A DNA stretch of 64,000 nt from the NCBI GenBank assembly GCA_006176705.1, contig QRFJ01004965.1, positions 1-64,000 of the forward strand, in the 5' to 3' direction. Position 1 is the first letter of the stretch, and every line of letters starts with the position of its first letter. Below, in pieces: positions 29,781 through 42,700 of this stretch. Source of the DNA: Cocos nucifera (lineage: Eukaryota; Streptophyta; Magnoliopsida; Arecales; Arecaceae). Under the pieces are notes generated by a model, which did no database searches, had not been told where the DNA came from, and saw only the letters and a list, made by a program, of their open reading frames with translations. The position numbers and the translations under genes are program-made.

Positions 29781-30562
29781 GAATTTCAAGAAGAGCTATC
29801 TTCCGATAGGCCATGAAATTTCTCTCTCAAAGAGGGATTGTCTGACAATTCCTCAAGAGGAAAAGTGTATGAGTAGAATTCCATATGCTTCGATAGTAGA
29901 TTTTATTATGTACACCATGATGTGTACGAGACTAGACATGACATAATTACTAGGGGTAGTGAGCAAATACCAATCTAATCTAGGTGAGAAACATTGAAAG
30001 TTTGTGAAGACAATCCTTAAGTATTTAAGAAATACCAAGGACTAGTAGCTCATCTATGGAGATACTAACTTGAAACTTGTGGGATACACTGATTTTAATT
30101 TTTAGTTAGATCATGATGACAGTAAGAGTGTGTCAGGTTATGTGTTTACCTTGAATGGAGGAGCGATCTACCGGAAGAGTTCCAAACAGGATATTGTAGC
30201 CGATTCTATGTACGAGGTAGAGTATGTTGCAGCATCCAATGTTGTGAAGAAAGCTATGTGACTACGAAAGTTCATCGGCGAGCTAGGAATGCCACCCTTC
30301 TTGAATGGTTTGGTTCTACTTTACTATGATAGCACTGGAGCCTTAGCTCAAGCGAAGGAGCCGAAGGCACATCAGCACACCAAATACATTCTACATAGCT
30401 ACCACCTTGTATGAGAAATCATAGAGTGAGATGACGTCGAGCTTCAGAAGATTGATAGAAAGGAGAACATGGCCGACCAATTTACTAAAGCTCTCAAAAT
30501 TAAAGAGTTCGATAATCATAAATGAAAGATGGGCATTCGATACTGTTCTGAATGGCTTTAGT
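29781..30562 (+). pseudogene. pol: RNase H and pol C-terminus, D
   Basis: KSYLPIGHEISLSKRD and SRIPYAS mark the connection, then CTRLDM. The RNase H region is seen as YTDFNF, VADSMYEVEYVAAS, LYYDSTGALAQAKEP and MADQFTKAL, ending at the TAG before the polypurine tract. Several stops (near 29943, 29996, 30043, 30102 and 30258) prevent reading through. Confidence 0.78.
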
Positions 30563-30574
30563 CTAAGTGAGAGT
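30563..30574 (+). other. Polypurine tract, D
   Basis: CTAAGTGAGAGT directly before the 3' LTR, equivalent to ACAAGTGGGAGAT in A. Confidence 0.7.
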
Positions 30575-32972
30575 TATTGAAAAATATATCCTAAATTCAA
30601 TCATCTAGAATGTAAATGGTTGAACTAAATATAATTTATACTTAAATTTTAATTGAATAAAATTATTATTCTTGTAATTTCATCATTTTGTGTATCTTTC
30701 TGTAATGAACTCTCTGTGATGAAGTTCTTAGGACAATTTAGACTCGACAAAGAAGGATTTGTCATTTAGTTCTTAAGCTGATCATGATCAAATGATTTGT
30801 TGTTACCTAGGATGATAATGTTAATCAAGAGTAGGTTGTTGTGTGCCATAAGTGTTGGTCGTCCTCTTAACCACGAAGCATGGTGATGCTGTTATGGCAT
30901 GCAGGTAAAATATAGGAGTACATTTCACTGATCATGATCCAACTGTCGAGCTCTCTTCTGCAAAGATTGCACGCAAAGGTTATGGATATACGTATCCCTT
31001 AGACCTGAGATCACCACGATAACTTGCAAGTAACTCACTGTACTTAGGTACTGGACTACCTAAATTTCTAATTTAGTAATGAAAGGCTACTGGGTGTAGT
31101 CAAGTACTTGGCTTGTTGATGTGTAAGTCAAGATGGGATTGACCCATCCAAGTGTTGGAGCAAGTGCATCACTATATTTCAATTTAACAAATCCTTGATT
31201 GAGATAGTCCATATGATGGATGCTGAATTTTGAAATACAATGTGGATGAATTTTTAGGGTTGGTAGTTAATCCTAGATCATTCTATGAGCATCATGATCA
31301 AGGGGATGAATTATACGGTAATGATATGCCTTAGGTTCATTATTATTATGTTATAATTTTATGACTTATCCAAATGTTGGGTACCATTGCTAGATGATCA
31401 TATCGATTAGTACAGAAAATTAGTTTCTGTGCTATCGACTTAGGATTCGAACCTATGGGGTCACACAAAATAGGAGATCCTACCTGATTTGATGGCTGAT
31501 CGAGAGTCCCACTGGATTGAAACTCAGTTATTCATTAAAGAATTAATTTGCAACTAGATTGCTGATTAGCTCAATTTGATTGAGCGATGAGGAATTGATC
31601 ATGTTAAATTGAATTTGATTCAATTTAATTGATTTGATTAGATCATGTGATGATCTAATTGCTTAGAAAGATGGACCCTGATTTGATCAGAGGTTGGACC
31701 TAATTAATTTCTAATTTGATTAGAAATTAATTGGTTTGGGTTAAGCTTAATTTGATTAGGTTTGACCTAATCTAATTGGGTCTAGAGTTATTATTTTAGT
31801 TGAAACCAATTTGAACCAATTCAAAGTAAGTTTGAATTTAAACATCTATCTTCTTGCGCAATTGATCTTTGACCCATTCTCCTTCTTAATGCACATTGAG
31901 AATGTGTGTGGGAATTTTCATGCCAAGAAGCCTTCCGCGCCCCTTCTCTTATCTTCTTTTGACTTTGTCTAAGGATTGGATCAATTCAAAGCAAGTTGAA
32001 AATTGAATTCAACATGATTTGTTAGTGTTTGAAACCACATCTCCCTCTTATCCTTATCTAGTCTCCACATCTTCTAATTTGTTTGATCACCATTTTATTT
32101 GTGCGCACGCAAGAAGGAGAGTCCTTCTGCATGTTAAACATTGTGATGGGTGATGGAAAGAGTTAAGGAGTCCTCTTGAATTTTGAATTCAAGAGAATTG
32201 GTTGAAATAAGTTCAACCAAACCTATCTTTATCCTCCCATGCATTGACACCTATTAAATATAGGATTTTTTGGGCATGCACAAGAGGGATGCCTAGGGAA
32301 TGCATGGGCATATGTGAGGTTTCATGAGGGATTTCTGTAAGATAGAAATCAGAAAAGGAACATCTCTTTTGGCGTGAGAGAGAATAGTGTCAAGATCCTT
32401 ATGAGTGTGTGCTAAAATCTTAGAGTTCGGACTCAAGGTTTTGGGTGGAGAGTTTGAGTGCCGTGAGTGCAAAATCACCACCGATTTATTTTTTCCAACA
32501 CCACCTTGTCATCCTCCATAGAGTCTTCTGATCTCCTAGAGCATCCAGAAGTTCGAGAGAAGTTCATTGATTGGATCAACAAAGATTTACCATCGAAGGC
32601 CCCAGCGAGGAGCTAGCACTTCGGAGGGGCTGATTAGGATCAGGGGCTCTATGTGGACTCACCATAGAGGTTGGACACATATGCGGCTATAGCACGATCG
32701 GAGGGCATCTTTCGATGGATCTAGATTGCGGTGATCATCTACCCGCACGTAGGTATTATGTTCTGAACATAGATTGGTCAGCAAATATGATTTGTTGATT
32801 GAAAGCATTTTATTTTTCTAATTTATATTAACATGTCAAAGATCTTGAGTAAGATTTTATGATTAGATCATAGCATGCATAGAATTAACTTTAGATTAAT
32901 TCTTCTTCTATTGTTATTAATTTTCAAAAGAATTTCGAAAGGCATGCCCTAAACCCTGCTAGGTTTCCTTCA
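30575..32972 (+). repeat. 3' LTR of element D
   Basis: Aligns with 10887-13276 throughout, with many more differences than the A pair show. It ends GGTTTCCTTCA. The following bases are E-family DNA and not a copy of the left flank. Confidence 0.87.
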
Positions 32973-33473
32973 ATTAGGACTCCCGTGAACTACTAAGAAG
33001 AGGATTCTCATCCTATTTAAAGGATTGAGGTGCTATGGAGTAGAGAGGTGGTGCGTGTGGCATGAGAGGCACATAGAGAGGCTCAGGCAACCATTGAGAG
33101 GAGCTAGGCTGAGTGTCGAGTATGTGTAGCCCGCGAAAGATAGAAGTAATTGGTGCATAGCATCCAGCATGAAGGCTGTGATGGTAAGTGTCTTGTAGTT
33201 TTTGAGGCTCTCCTTGGGATTTAGAGAGAGCTTCTATGAGGGTAGCTTCTAGTTGAGAGAGATTTATGTACCATGAGTTTAGAGTGGGTGTTCTCCTCTT
33301 GTACTTATTTTCTCTTTCATAGTGAAGCTTTGCATGCCCTCTAGAGGCAAGCCCTTGGACTGATCCACATACTTATCTATTTTTTTATTTTATTTTTATA
33401 TTTCTTTCTATTGCAATCTATCGGTAGTAGATCCTTAATGAGTGGTATCAAAGTGTGTTGTACACCAACAGGT
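32973..33473 (+). repeat. LTR-like fragment, family E, copy 2
   Basis: Matches 130-430 plus 10865-10886 and continues to 'gagtggtatcaaagtg' (about 33442), a degenerate copia primer site. It contains the unoccupied version of the element A target: 'gagagatttatgtaccatgag' at about 33248. No coding. It is truncated on the left by D and joined to a B LTR on the right near 33473. Confidence 0.6.
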
Positions 33474-35420
33474 GTATCAATAGTTCACCTTGAGTGTGTA
33501 TAGTTCGACTATACCATAACTCGATCTCGTAGTCATTCAGAATCCTAAGGTATATGTTGGCTATAGCATGTTCATTATAGAACTTGATCGCACCAAGATG
33601 GGATCTATTAACCTCGGTAGAGGAGGAATAGTCATATGATGATCATGAGATCGAGTCCTTAAGCTCATGGCCATGGCAGTGTGAAATAATAGAAAAAAGT
33701 TTTCTATTAGGATTTCACATCGAACTCAAATCGAATGATTAATTCATATGATGGGTGTTGGGTTTGACGAGTTCATCTTAACCTTAATCCTATCAGGGAT
33801 CATGATAGAAGAGCTAAATCACACAGGTAGCTACACCAAGAGGTTCATATTTGGTTCTAATGGATTGCCACCATATACTGCTAGGTGTCACTGGTGAATT
33901 TTAAGATCAATTAGAATGATCTTGATGATCGATCATTCTAATTGGATGAATCGAAAGAGTTCTGATCCATCAAAAGATATTTCGATGATGTCGATGATAG
34001 AGATCGTGACATATCTAATTATCATACAAAACTAAATCTAACTGAATCAAACAAATAAGGATTTGGCTCTAGATATCATCAATTACGCTAATTCAATTTG
34101 ATTGATTTGGAATGGATCTAATTAGGTTCAAGAAAATCATGCTCGTGCATGATTGAGCCTAATTTCTCCTTTTGTATGCTTTTTGGTTCATCTCGATTGA
34201 GCCAAATTAGATTTGGTTTATTTGATAGCCTTGTATGGGTTTTTCTTGATCTAACTAGAGCTTGTCCTAGTCAAAACAAGCCTTGTCCTGATGTGATTAG
34301 GGCTTGTCCAAAAATCATAAGATGAAATTTGGACAAGGCTTTCTTGAAAACTCTATATGATTTTGTGTTGATCTGACTAGACCTAATCCTCGCCTGATCA
34401 AGCTTGTCCTAACTTGACTAGGAGTTGTCCTAATTTCATTGGATGGGACTTGATTAAGGCTTGTCTTAAATCCCATAAGATGGAAACTAGACAAGGGTCA
34501 AAGGTTGACCCATGTTGCAGGAAAGAAGGGAGAAGGGGCGTGCACCACCTAGAGAATTTCTAGGGGTGAACGCCCCCTGATTATTTTGCATGGAGAGGGC
34601 TCACATCCCCTTCTAGGCATGCACTCAATGATGGGATAAGGTTGCACATAATTTAAATTAACCAAGAGTTTGATAGAGATCAAACTCTAGGGAGGAAGTC
34701 CTTTGCACCTAGAACTCTTCCTTATCTTTTTTTTGTGCCACTTATGGCTGATTTTAGGTGACAAAACCAGGTAGAGACCTGGTATTTGGCATGGAACATC
34801 AAATAAGAATCTAATTTAATCAAGTAATTTGATTAATTGATCAACCAAGACTCTTGGTGGCATAGGAGTATAAGAACCCTTGCACCCTAGCGTTTGCTCA
34901 CGCCTAAGTCACCACATCCAAAGGCTACTGCCCCATTCTTCCATCTCCTTACCACCCTCTAGTCCTCTCCCTCTTCTCCACACCCAAGTGTTGGGCAAAA
35001 CTCCAGCAAGAAGATCCAACTCCATTGGCACAATGATCAAGCAAAGGCAACCCAGTAGGAGAAGATAGCTATTTTGAAGGATCTAAAAAAGGACTCCAGA
35101 TCTGATCTTTGGAGATCAAATCTAGTAGGAGAAGATAGCTAGAGCCAGCCCAAGTAGACTTCAGTAGAGACCGGGCACGTGCGATGCTAGATCTAGAGCT
35201 TTAGTAGCATTCAGAACATTATCAGGATAATTATTTACCCTAAATAGGTAACAAATATTGTTCCTGATTTATTTTAATTTTTGTTTTGATATCAAATCAT
35301 TAGGATAAGATTTGAGAACTCTTTGATCTAATTAGATTAAAGTAGATTTTTTTTTTAATTTTTTCTATAGATCTAATAAGATTAGATCGATCCTGTGGTA
35401 GAAAACTAGTTTTTCCTACA
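33474..35420 (+). repeat. LTR of family B, 5' truncated
   Basis: From 33480 it follows the A LTR from about 895 onward ('gttcaccttgag', 'tatgttggctatagcatgttcatt', 'gttgccaccatatactgctaggtgtcactggt') but diverges in the middle. It ends TTTTTCCTACA two bases before a primer site. A relative of the A family missing about the first 460 bp. Another B LTR end lies at 62668-63018. Confidence 0.8.
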
Positions 35421-35878
35421 ACTGGTATCAGAGCCAGGTTTGCAGTTCTTCATATCAAATTTTGATTTAATTTTTAATTTTCTTATAATCTGATATTAAT
35501 AATTTTAGATGTCTCATAAGATGTGAATCAAATCTAAAATTAGTAGATTAAAATTAAAATTCATATATATGATATATGTGATGCATGTCTAGACTAGATT
35601 TGTAGAATTGATCTATAAAAAGTCTAGAATAAAATTTTCTTTGATATGATCAATTAGATTTTTATTTTTAGATATTATATTAGATATAATCAGATCTAAA
35701 ACATGCATGATTAATTTTAGTTTTGATATACGAGATGTATACAAAACATGCATAGTTAGATGTTTAATTATATATACGATATATGTTATAGATCTAACAA
35801 TTTTATAGTGTAGATTGATATTTTTGATTAAGGCTTTCTCCTTGGCCATCTGGTCATAAGAGTAAGAAGAATTTAATG
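35421..35878 (+). other. Primer site and truncated leader of element B
   Basis: An intact Met-tRNA primer site TGGTATCAGAGCC lies at 35423-35435, then A-like leader up to the left half of the conserved stem-loop ('gattaaggctttctccttgg', 35826 onward; 'ggtcataagag'). It stops where the C LTR begins, so the rest of B was displaced or lost. Confidence 0.75.
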
Positions 35879-36628
35879 TATTAAAAATTGTATCTTAAAG
35901 CCAATCATCTAAGTTGTAGATGATTGAAATTGGTATATGAATTATCAAACAATAATTATTATTTGGCTTATTCATCATCGAAGTTCTATCTTCCTTAAAT
36001 AAACTCCTAAATTATGATGAAGTCCTTAGAACCATACTTAATCAATAAAAAAAGATTTATTGGATGGTTCTTAAATTATTCACGATCAAATGATAAATTA
36101 TTAACTAGGATGATAACTTATCAAGTATAGGTCGCTATATGTCATATGCGTTGGTTGTCCTCATAACAAAGTGGTGTGGAGATACTGGTATGGCATGCAA
36201 GTGGGATGTATGAGTACATCTGTACTAAATATGACTAATGTAGCGCTTTACCATCAAGAGTAGCTAGCTAAGGCTAATGGGTATAAATGTCCCTCCAACT
36301 TAAGATCATCATGTTGACTTGCATGCAACTCAATATACATTGGTGCTGGACTGCCTATATCTTTAATATAGGTTTGAAAGATTTTTAGGTATTGTTAAGT
36401 ACTTATAGAGTCGGTGTGTGAGTCAAGATGGAATTGACCACTCTTGATTAACATCAGGAAGTAAAATATCTTGTTGTGTTTTAATTTAGCAAAACCTAGG
36501 ACTAGATAATCCTTGTGAGGAGTCATGGGATTTGCAAAATTTTAAAACATAATATGAATGACCTTTATGAGTATTGATAGCATACTCAAAATCATCTTGA
36601 GCATTATTGATCATAGGGATGAATTATA
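35879..36628 (+). repeat. 5' LTR of C, first part
   Basis: Parallels 49442-50195 step by step ('tatgaattatcaaacRataattattatttgg' region through 'gagcattattgatcataggg'). Broken at 36628 in GAATTATA, where A4 begins. The 3' LTR continues GAATTATACGATAACC. Confidence 0.82.
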
Positions 36629-38775
36629 TGAAGGGGAAATCCGGATTTTTCGATCCAGGTTCGTTCAGATCTGATCAGATCAAGAGATATATTTCAAAAT
36701 TTTTCTCTTTGATCTATATCAGATCTGGGATGTTTCAGATCTAATTCTTATTATTTTAATAAATAAAATAAAGATAAATTAAATCAAATTTAATTTACCT
36801 GATCTGGGTAATCCTATTATCCTGTTGATGATCCTGTTTACAGCGGAAGATTCTGGATCTAGCCACGCAAGCGCCTGGCCTCTACCGGTATCCACTCGGG
36901 CTGGATCTGGAGATCCTCCTCTTCTCTATCACATCTCCAAAAATTAGATCTGGATCTGATCTGGAGGATCTTCAAAACTCCTTTTGAAGATCAGCAGTCA
37001 TCCTTTGCAGCAATGCAGCCTTCTAGCTTTTGATTGCCTTTCTCTTGCTTGAATCGCACCAACAAAAATCCAAAACTCCTTTTGGATGTGGAGAGCAAGG
37101 GGAGAAGGTGGTTTTGCATGGAGAAGGAGGGGAGAGGCAGCCTTGGGGCGTATGGAAACTCTTTTCTCAATCTCATATCAATCTAAGTTGGGTACAGGGT
37201 CTTATTTATAGACTAGCTGTGATCCAACTCCTCTTCTTCCCAACCAATCACAATGCTTTATGAAATCAGATATAAATCTGATTGGTGGGAATAGAGTCCC
37301 CTAGATTCCACCTTAGAGGGTGCCTAAGACCAGTCAAACTGGATTCTTAGAAGAACTCTAATTGGAATCCAAAAGAGAGGTGGAGTCCTTGTCCAACAAG
37401 GACTCCTAGTTGCCTCCAACTTGGGCACACGCCTAGGGTGGCGTGCGCTCTCCTCCTTGCCAAGTTCTGGCAGGGGAACAGGACCCCACTAGCTCTCCAA
37501 TAGGTGCATGACATGTGGTCAAAAGTCAAAGTGTCAATGGTCAACGTTTGACCAGTCAAAGGTAGACTTTTGACCAAAGTCAAAGAACAAGAAATGGCAG
37601 GTGACCAAAAATGGCAAGTAATGTCTTACAAAATAAGACAACCATTTCTGACTTGGACAACCTCCAGTCAAACCATATGAAGGCCTCTGATTGAGCACAA
37701 ACTCCTTTGGCTCAGATAGGACAACTTATTTATGGTAGCAAAAGAAGAACGTTAGGTTCAATCGAGTGCTAGCACGATTTCCTTGAACCTAATTGAATCT
37801 CATTTAGATCAATTGAACTGGATCAGTTCAATTGATGATCACCAGATTCAAACCCTTGTTTGCGTGACCCAGTTAGGTTCAGTTCTGTATGGTAATGGGA
37901 TATGTCATGATCTCTATCATCGACATCATCGAAACTCCTTTCGATGGATCAGAACTCTTCTGATTCGATCAGCTAGAATGATTGATCATCTAAATCATTC
38001 TAATTGCTCCCAAAATCCACCAGTGACACCTAGCAGTATATGGTGGCAACCCATCAGAGCTGAATGCGAACCTCTTGGTGTAGCTACTTGTGTGATTCAG
38101 TCTTTCTATCTTGAGCCCTGATCAGATTAGGGTTAAGGTAAACTCGTCAAACCCTAGTTTCTGTCATATGATGTAATCATTCGATTCGAGTCCAATGCAA
38201 AAATCTAAATAGAAACTCTTTCTATTATTTCACTCTGTCATGGCCATGGGCTTCTAGACTTGATTCTCATGATTATCATAGGGCTGCTCTTCTACCATCG
38301 AGGTAGATAGATTCCATCTTGATGCCATCCAGTTCCTACAATGAACATGCTATAGCCAACATACACCTCAGGGTTCCATATGGCTAGGAGACCGAGTAAT
38401 GGTGTAGTCAAACTATAACACCCTCAAGGTGAACTGCCGATGCACCTTAGGTCAAAGAACCAGACACACTACTGCAACATCGAGTCAGTCATTGACGAGA
38501 AGGTAGACTCCCTAATGACTACTCGAGGTGGTCACGCTCAGTGCCCTCGTTCTCTAATGAGTACCTGTACTCTCGCTCCGGTGTCTCCACACCGTAGACT
38601 CAAGACTCATCTACTAAACAGAAGTGATTGTACACCAACCTTATGGATCAATCACCATCCTCGTGATGATCCTATGGTCAGGAGCAATTTATGAGTTAAT
38701 AATGATTATTCATGTCTTAAATTTTTAACTCTTGAAAATATGAATTATCATTACCATTAACTCAAAGGATGTATC
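36629..38775 (-). repeat. A-family LTR (A4), cut near its outer end
   Basis: Inverted A LTR starting TGAAGGGGAAATCC on the + strand. It stops at GGATGTATC, where the next LTR begins; a full LTR would continue with about 140 more bp (ACAGACAC... to CTAACA). The left flank TTATA (36624-36628) is its likely TSD. The W-box cluster is retained near 37515-37585. Either a solo LTR or the 3' LTR of an element whose rest is hidden by the gap. Confidence 0.85.
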
Positions 38776-41066
38776 TGAAGGAAAATTCTGATTTTCCGAT
38801 CCAGGTTCGTTTAGATCTGATCAGATCAAGAGATATATTTCAAAAATTTTTTTCTTGATCCTAATCAGATCTTGATATGTTTCAGATCTGATTCTTATTA
38901 TTAAAATAAAATTAAAAGATAAATTAAATCAAATTTAATTTACCTGATTTGGGTAATCCTATTACCCTGTTGATGATCCTGTTTGCAGCGGAAGGTTCTG
39001 GATCTTAGCCACGCAAGCGCCTGGCCTCTACCGGTATCCACTCGGGTTGGATCTAGAGATCCTCTTCTTCTCTATCATGCCTCCAAAAATTAGATCTGGA
39101 TCTGATCTGGAGGATCTTCAAAACTCTTTTTGAAGATGAGCAGTCGTCCTTTGCAGCAGCGCAGCCTTCTTACTTTTGATCGCCTTTCTTTGATCTGAAT
39201 TGCACCAACCAAGGTCCAAAACTCCTTTTGGACGTGGAGAGCAAGGGGAGAAGGTGGTTTGGTGTGGAGAGGGAGGGGAGAGGCAGCCTTGGGGCATGGA
39301 GAAACTATGATCTCATCATATCTCTCTTATATTTTATAATCTGAGTTGGGTACAGGGTCTTATTTATAGACTAGCTGTGATCCAACTCCTCTTCTTCCCA
39401 ACCAATCACAACCCTTTGTGAAATCAGATCTAAATCTGATTGGTGGGAATAGAGTCCCCTGGATTCCTCCTTAGAGGGCGCCTAAGACCAGTCAAAGTTG
39501 GTTCTTAGAAGAACTCTAATTGGAATCCAAAAAGGAGATGGAGTCCTTGTCCAACAAGGACTCCTAGGCGCCTCCAACTTGGGCACACACCTAGGGTGGC
39601 GTGCGCCCTTCTCCTTGCCAGGTTCTGGCAGGGGGACAGGCCCCCACCAGCTCTCCAATAGGTGCATGACATGTGGTCAAAAGTCAAAGTGTCAATGGTC
39701 AACGTTTGACCAGTCAAAGGTAGACTTTTGACCAAAGTCAAAGAACAAGAAATGGCAGGTGACCAAAAATGGCAGGTAATGTCTTACAAATAAGACAACC
39801 TTTTCTGACTTGGACAACCTCCAGTCAGACCATATGAAGGCCTCTGATTGAGCACAAACTCCTTTGGCTCAGATCAGGACAACTTATTTATGATAGCAAA
39901 AGAAGAACGTTAGGTTCAATCGAGTGCTAGCACGATTTTCTTGAACCTAATTGAATCTCATTCAGATCAATTGAACTAGATCAGTTCAATTGATGATCAC
40001 CAGATTCAAACCCTTGTTTGTGTGACCCAGTTAGGTTCAGTTCTGTATGGTAATGGGATATGTCATGATCTCTATCATCGACATCATCGAAACTCCTTTC
40101 GATGGATCAGAACTCTTCTGATTCGAACAGCTAGAATGATCGATCATCTAAATCATTCTAATTGCTCCCAAAATCCACCAGTGACACCTAGCAGTATATG
40201 GTGGCAACCCATCAGAGCTGAATGCGAACCTCTTGGTGCAGCTACCTGTGTGATTAAGTTCTTCTATCTTGAGCCCCGATCAGATTAGGGTTAAGGTGAA
40301 CTCGTCAAACCCTAGTCTCTGTCATATGATGTAATCATTCGATTCGAGTCCAATGTGAAAATCTAAATAGAAACTCTTTCTATTATTTCACTCTACCATG
40401 GCCATGGATTTCTGGACTTGATTCTCATGATCATCATAGGGCTGCTCCTCTACCACCGAGGTAGATAGATTCCATCTTGATGCAATCCAGTTCCTACAAT
40501 GAACATGCTATAGCCAACATACACCTCAGGGTTCCATATGGCTAGGAGACCGAGTAATGGTGTAGTCAAACTATAACACCCTCAAGGTGAACTGCCGATG
40601 CATCTCAGGTCAAAGAACCAGACACACTACTGCAGCATCGAGTCAGTCATTGACGAGAAGGTAGACTCCCTAATGACTACTCGAGGTGGTCACGCTCAGT
40701 GCCCTCGTTCTCTAACGAGTACCTGTACTCTCGCTCCGGTGTCTCCACACCGTAGACTCAAGACTCATCTACTAAAGAGAAGCGATTGTACACCAACCTT
40801 CCGGATCAATCACCATCCTCGTGATGATCCTATGGTCGGGAGCATTTTATGAGTTAATAATGATTATTCATGTCTTAAATTTTCAACTCTTGAAAATATG
40901 AATTATCATTACCATTAACTCAAAGGATGTATCACAGACACTAAATACACATATGTGATAGAAAATAACCCATTTTATTGATTTATAGTCAAAATTATAA
41001 TTTTGCCCCTAGAAGTGTATTACAAGTGTCAGCCAATTCTGGCTTCTAGGGCACATATATCTAACA
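38776..41066 (-). repeat. 3' LTR of A3
   Basis: Complete inverted A LTR, from TGAAGGAAAATTCTG to ATATCTAACA (about 2291 bp), with W-boxes at 39675-39742. The polypurine tract follows on the minus strand (41067-41079). Confidence 0.92.
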
Positions 41067-41080
41067 ATCTCCCACTTGTC

Positions 41081-41700
41081 CTAAAGCCAATTGGCTACAA
41101 GTCTAAGTCCCATCTTCTCAAGGTGGGCTTCGATCTTCTGCTGGCCCAACGGCTTTGTAAGTGGGTCTGCCACATTATCTGTGGAGTTGACTCTCTTGAC
41201 CTCGACGTAACCCTTCTCGAGGTAATCGCGGATGAGGTGGTATCGCCGCTCAATGTGCTTGGATTTCTGGTGAGACCTCGGCTCCTTAGCAAGGGCTATG
41301 GCGCCATTGTTGTCGCAGTATAGAGGAATGGCATCTGATGGCATTACTCCAATTTCTGCAGCAAACTTCTTGTACCAGAATGCTTCCTTCGCAGCCTCTG
41401 ATGCAGCGATATATTCTGCTTCCATGGTGGAATCTGCTATCACTGTTTGCTTGGAACTCTTCCAGCTGACAGCACCACCATTGCACACAAACAGACTCCC
41501 AGATGTCGACTTTCGATCATCTATATCGGACATGAAATCCGAGTCTGTGTATCCCTGGACTTGGAGTTCTCCATTACCAAAGACCAAACATCATATCCTT
41601 AGTTCTTCTCAAGTACTTAAGGATACATTTCACAGAAGTCCAGTGTTCTTCACCTGGATTTGACTGATATCTGCTTGTGACACTCACAGCATGGGCTATA
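41081..41700 (-). pseudogene. pol: RNase H and pol C-terminus, A3
   Basis: Minus-strand frame 41587-41081 is intact: YTDSDFMSDID, MEAEYIAAS, LYCDNNGAIALAKEP and the terminal VANWL. An extra base in the A run near 41588 separates it from the preceding connection region, and another at about 41715 (CATAAGC against CATAGC in A) adds a second break. Confidence 0.88.
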
Positions 41701-42700
41701 TCAGGTCGTGTACATAAGCATGGCATACATGAGGCTCCCTATTGCAGAAGCATAAGGGATCTTGCTCATGCATTCTATTTCCTCAGGTGTGCTAGGGCAC
41801 ATCTTCTTGGAAAGATGAATACCATGTCTGAAGGGTATTAATCCCCTCTTAGAGTTTTCCATACTAAACCTCTTTAGTACTTCCTCTATGTACATCTTCT
41901 GTGAAAGTCCTAGCATCCTATTCGGTCTATCTCTATAGACCTTAATTCCTAGAATAAAGGATGCTTCACCTAGGTCTTTCATGGAGAATTCTTTGGACAA
42001 CCATATTTTAACTATGGTCAACATGGGAATATCATTTCAATAAGGAGGATGTCATCCACGTACAATACGAGGAAGACAACAGCGCTCCCACTGACCTTTT
42101 TGAAGACACATGGTTCCTCTTCATTTTTGATGAAACCAAACTTTTTGATCACATCATTGAAATGAGTGTTCCAGCTCCGAGATGCTTGCTTAAGTCCATA
42201 TATGGACCTTTGCAGCTTGCAAACCTTGTGATCAGTATCACTGGATGTGAAACCTAGCGGCTGTTCCATATAGATATCTTCCTCAAGATATCCATTTAAG
42301 AATGCCATTTTCACGTCCATTTGCCATATTTCATAATCGAAATAGGCTGCAACAGCAAGCAATGTGCGGATGGATTTTAGCATAGCTACTGGGAAAAGGT
42401 ATCCTGATAGTCAATGCCTTCGCGTTGACTATAACCTTTTGCCACTAAGTCTAGCCTTGAATGTCTCCACATTCCCATCTGCACCAATCTTTCTCTTGAA
42501 GATCCATTTACACCCAATAGGTACTATACCTTCTGGTGGATCTACCAAGGTCCAGACTTGGTTTGAGTGCATCGAGTCAATTTCTGACTTGCATTGCCTC
42601 TAAGCCATTTCTCGGAGTCGATATCTGATATCGCCTCGTTGTAGGTTTTGGGATCATCACCATGAGCACCATTACCTATGAGGAACATTTTCCTCTACTT
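41701..42700 (-). pseudogene. pol: Reverse transcriptase, A3
   Basis: Catalytic YVDD at 42062-42051 (minus strand), preceded by QMDVKMAFLNG and CKLQRSIYGLKQASRSWN. It reads through the homopolymer that breaks element A. Its own breaks are a lost T at about 42036, small shifts near 42390 and 42450, and one near 42595. All are single-base events. Confidence 0.87.

Larger units (their letters stand above)
10887..32972 (+). mobile_element. Element D: older copia retrotransposon carrying two nested gypsy elements
   Basis: LTRs of about 2.39 kb at both ends, clearly homologous but more diverged than those of A. A mutated Met-tRNA primer site, a leader split in three by G1 and G2, a strongly shortened gag, and decayed protease, integrase, RT and RNase H. 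Without the nested insertions it would be about 10.1 kb. The LTRs begin TA rather than TG. No matching TSD was found; instead both flanks are E-family DNA that overlaps by about 300 bp. Element C (35879-50395) is a relative of the same family. Confidence 0.88.

Noticed and set aside
34880..35068. Small open frame with Pro/Ser-rich product in the B LTR
   Set aside because: LTR DNA, no conservation in the other B fragment.
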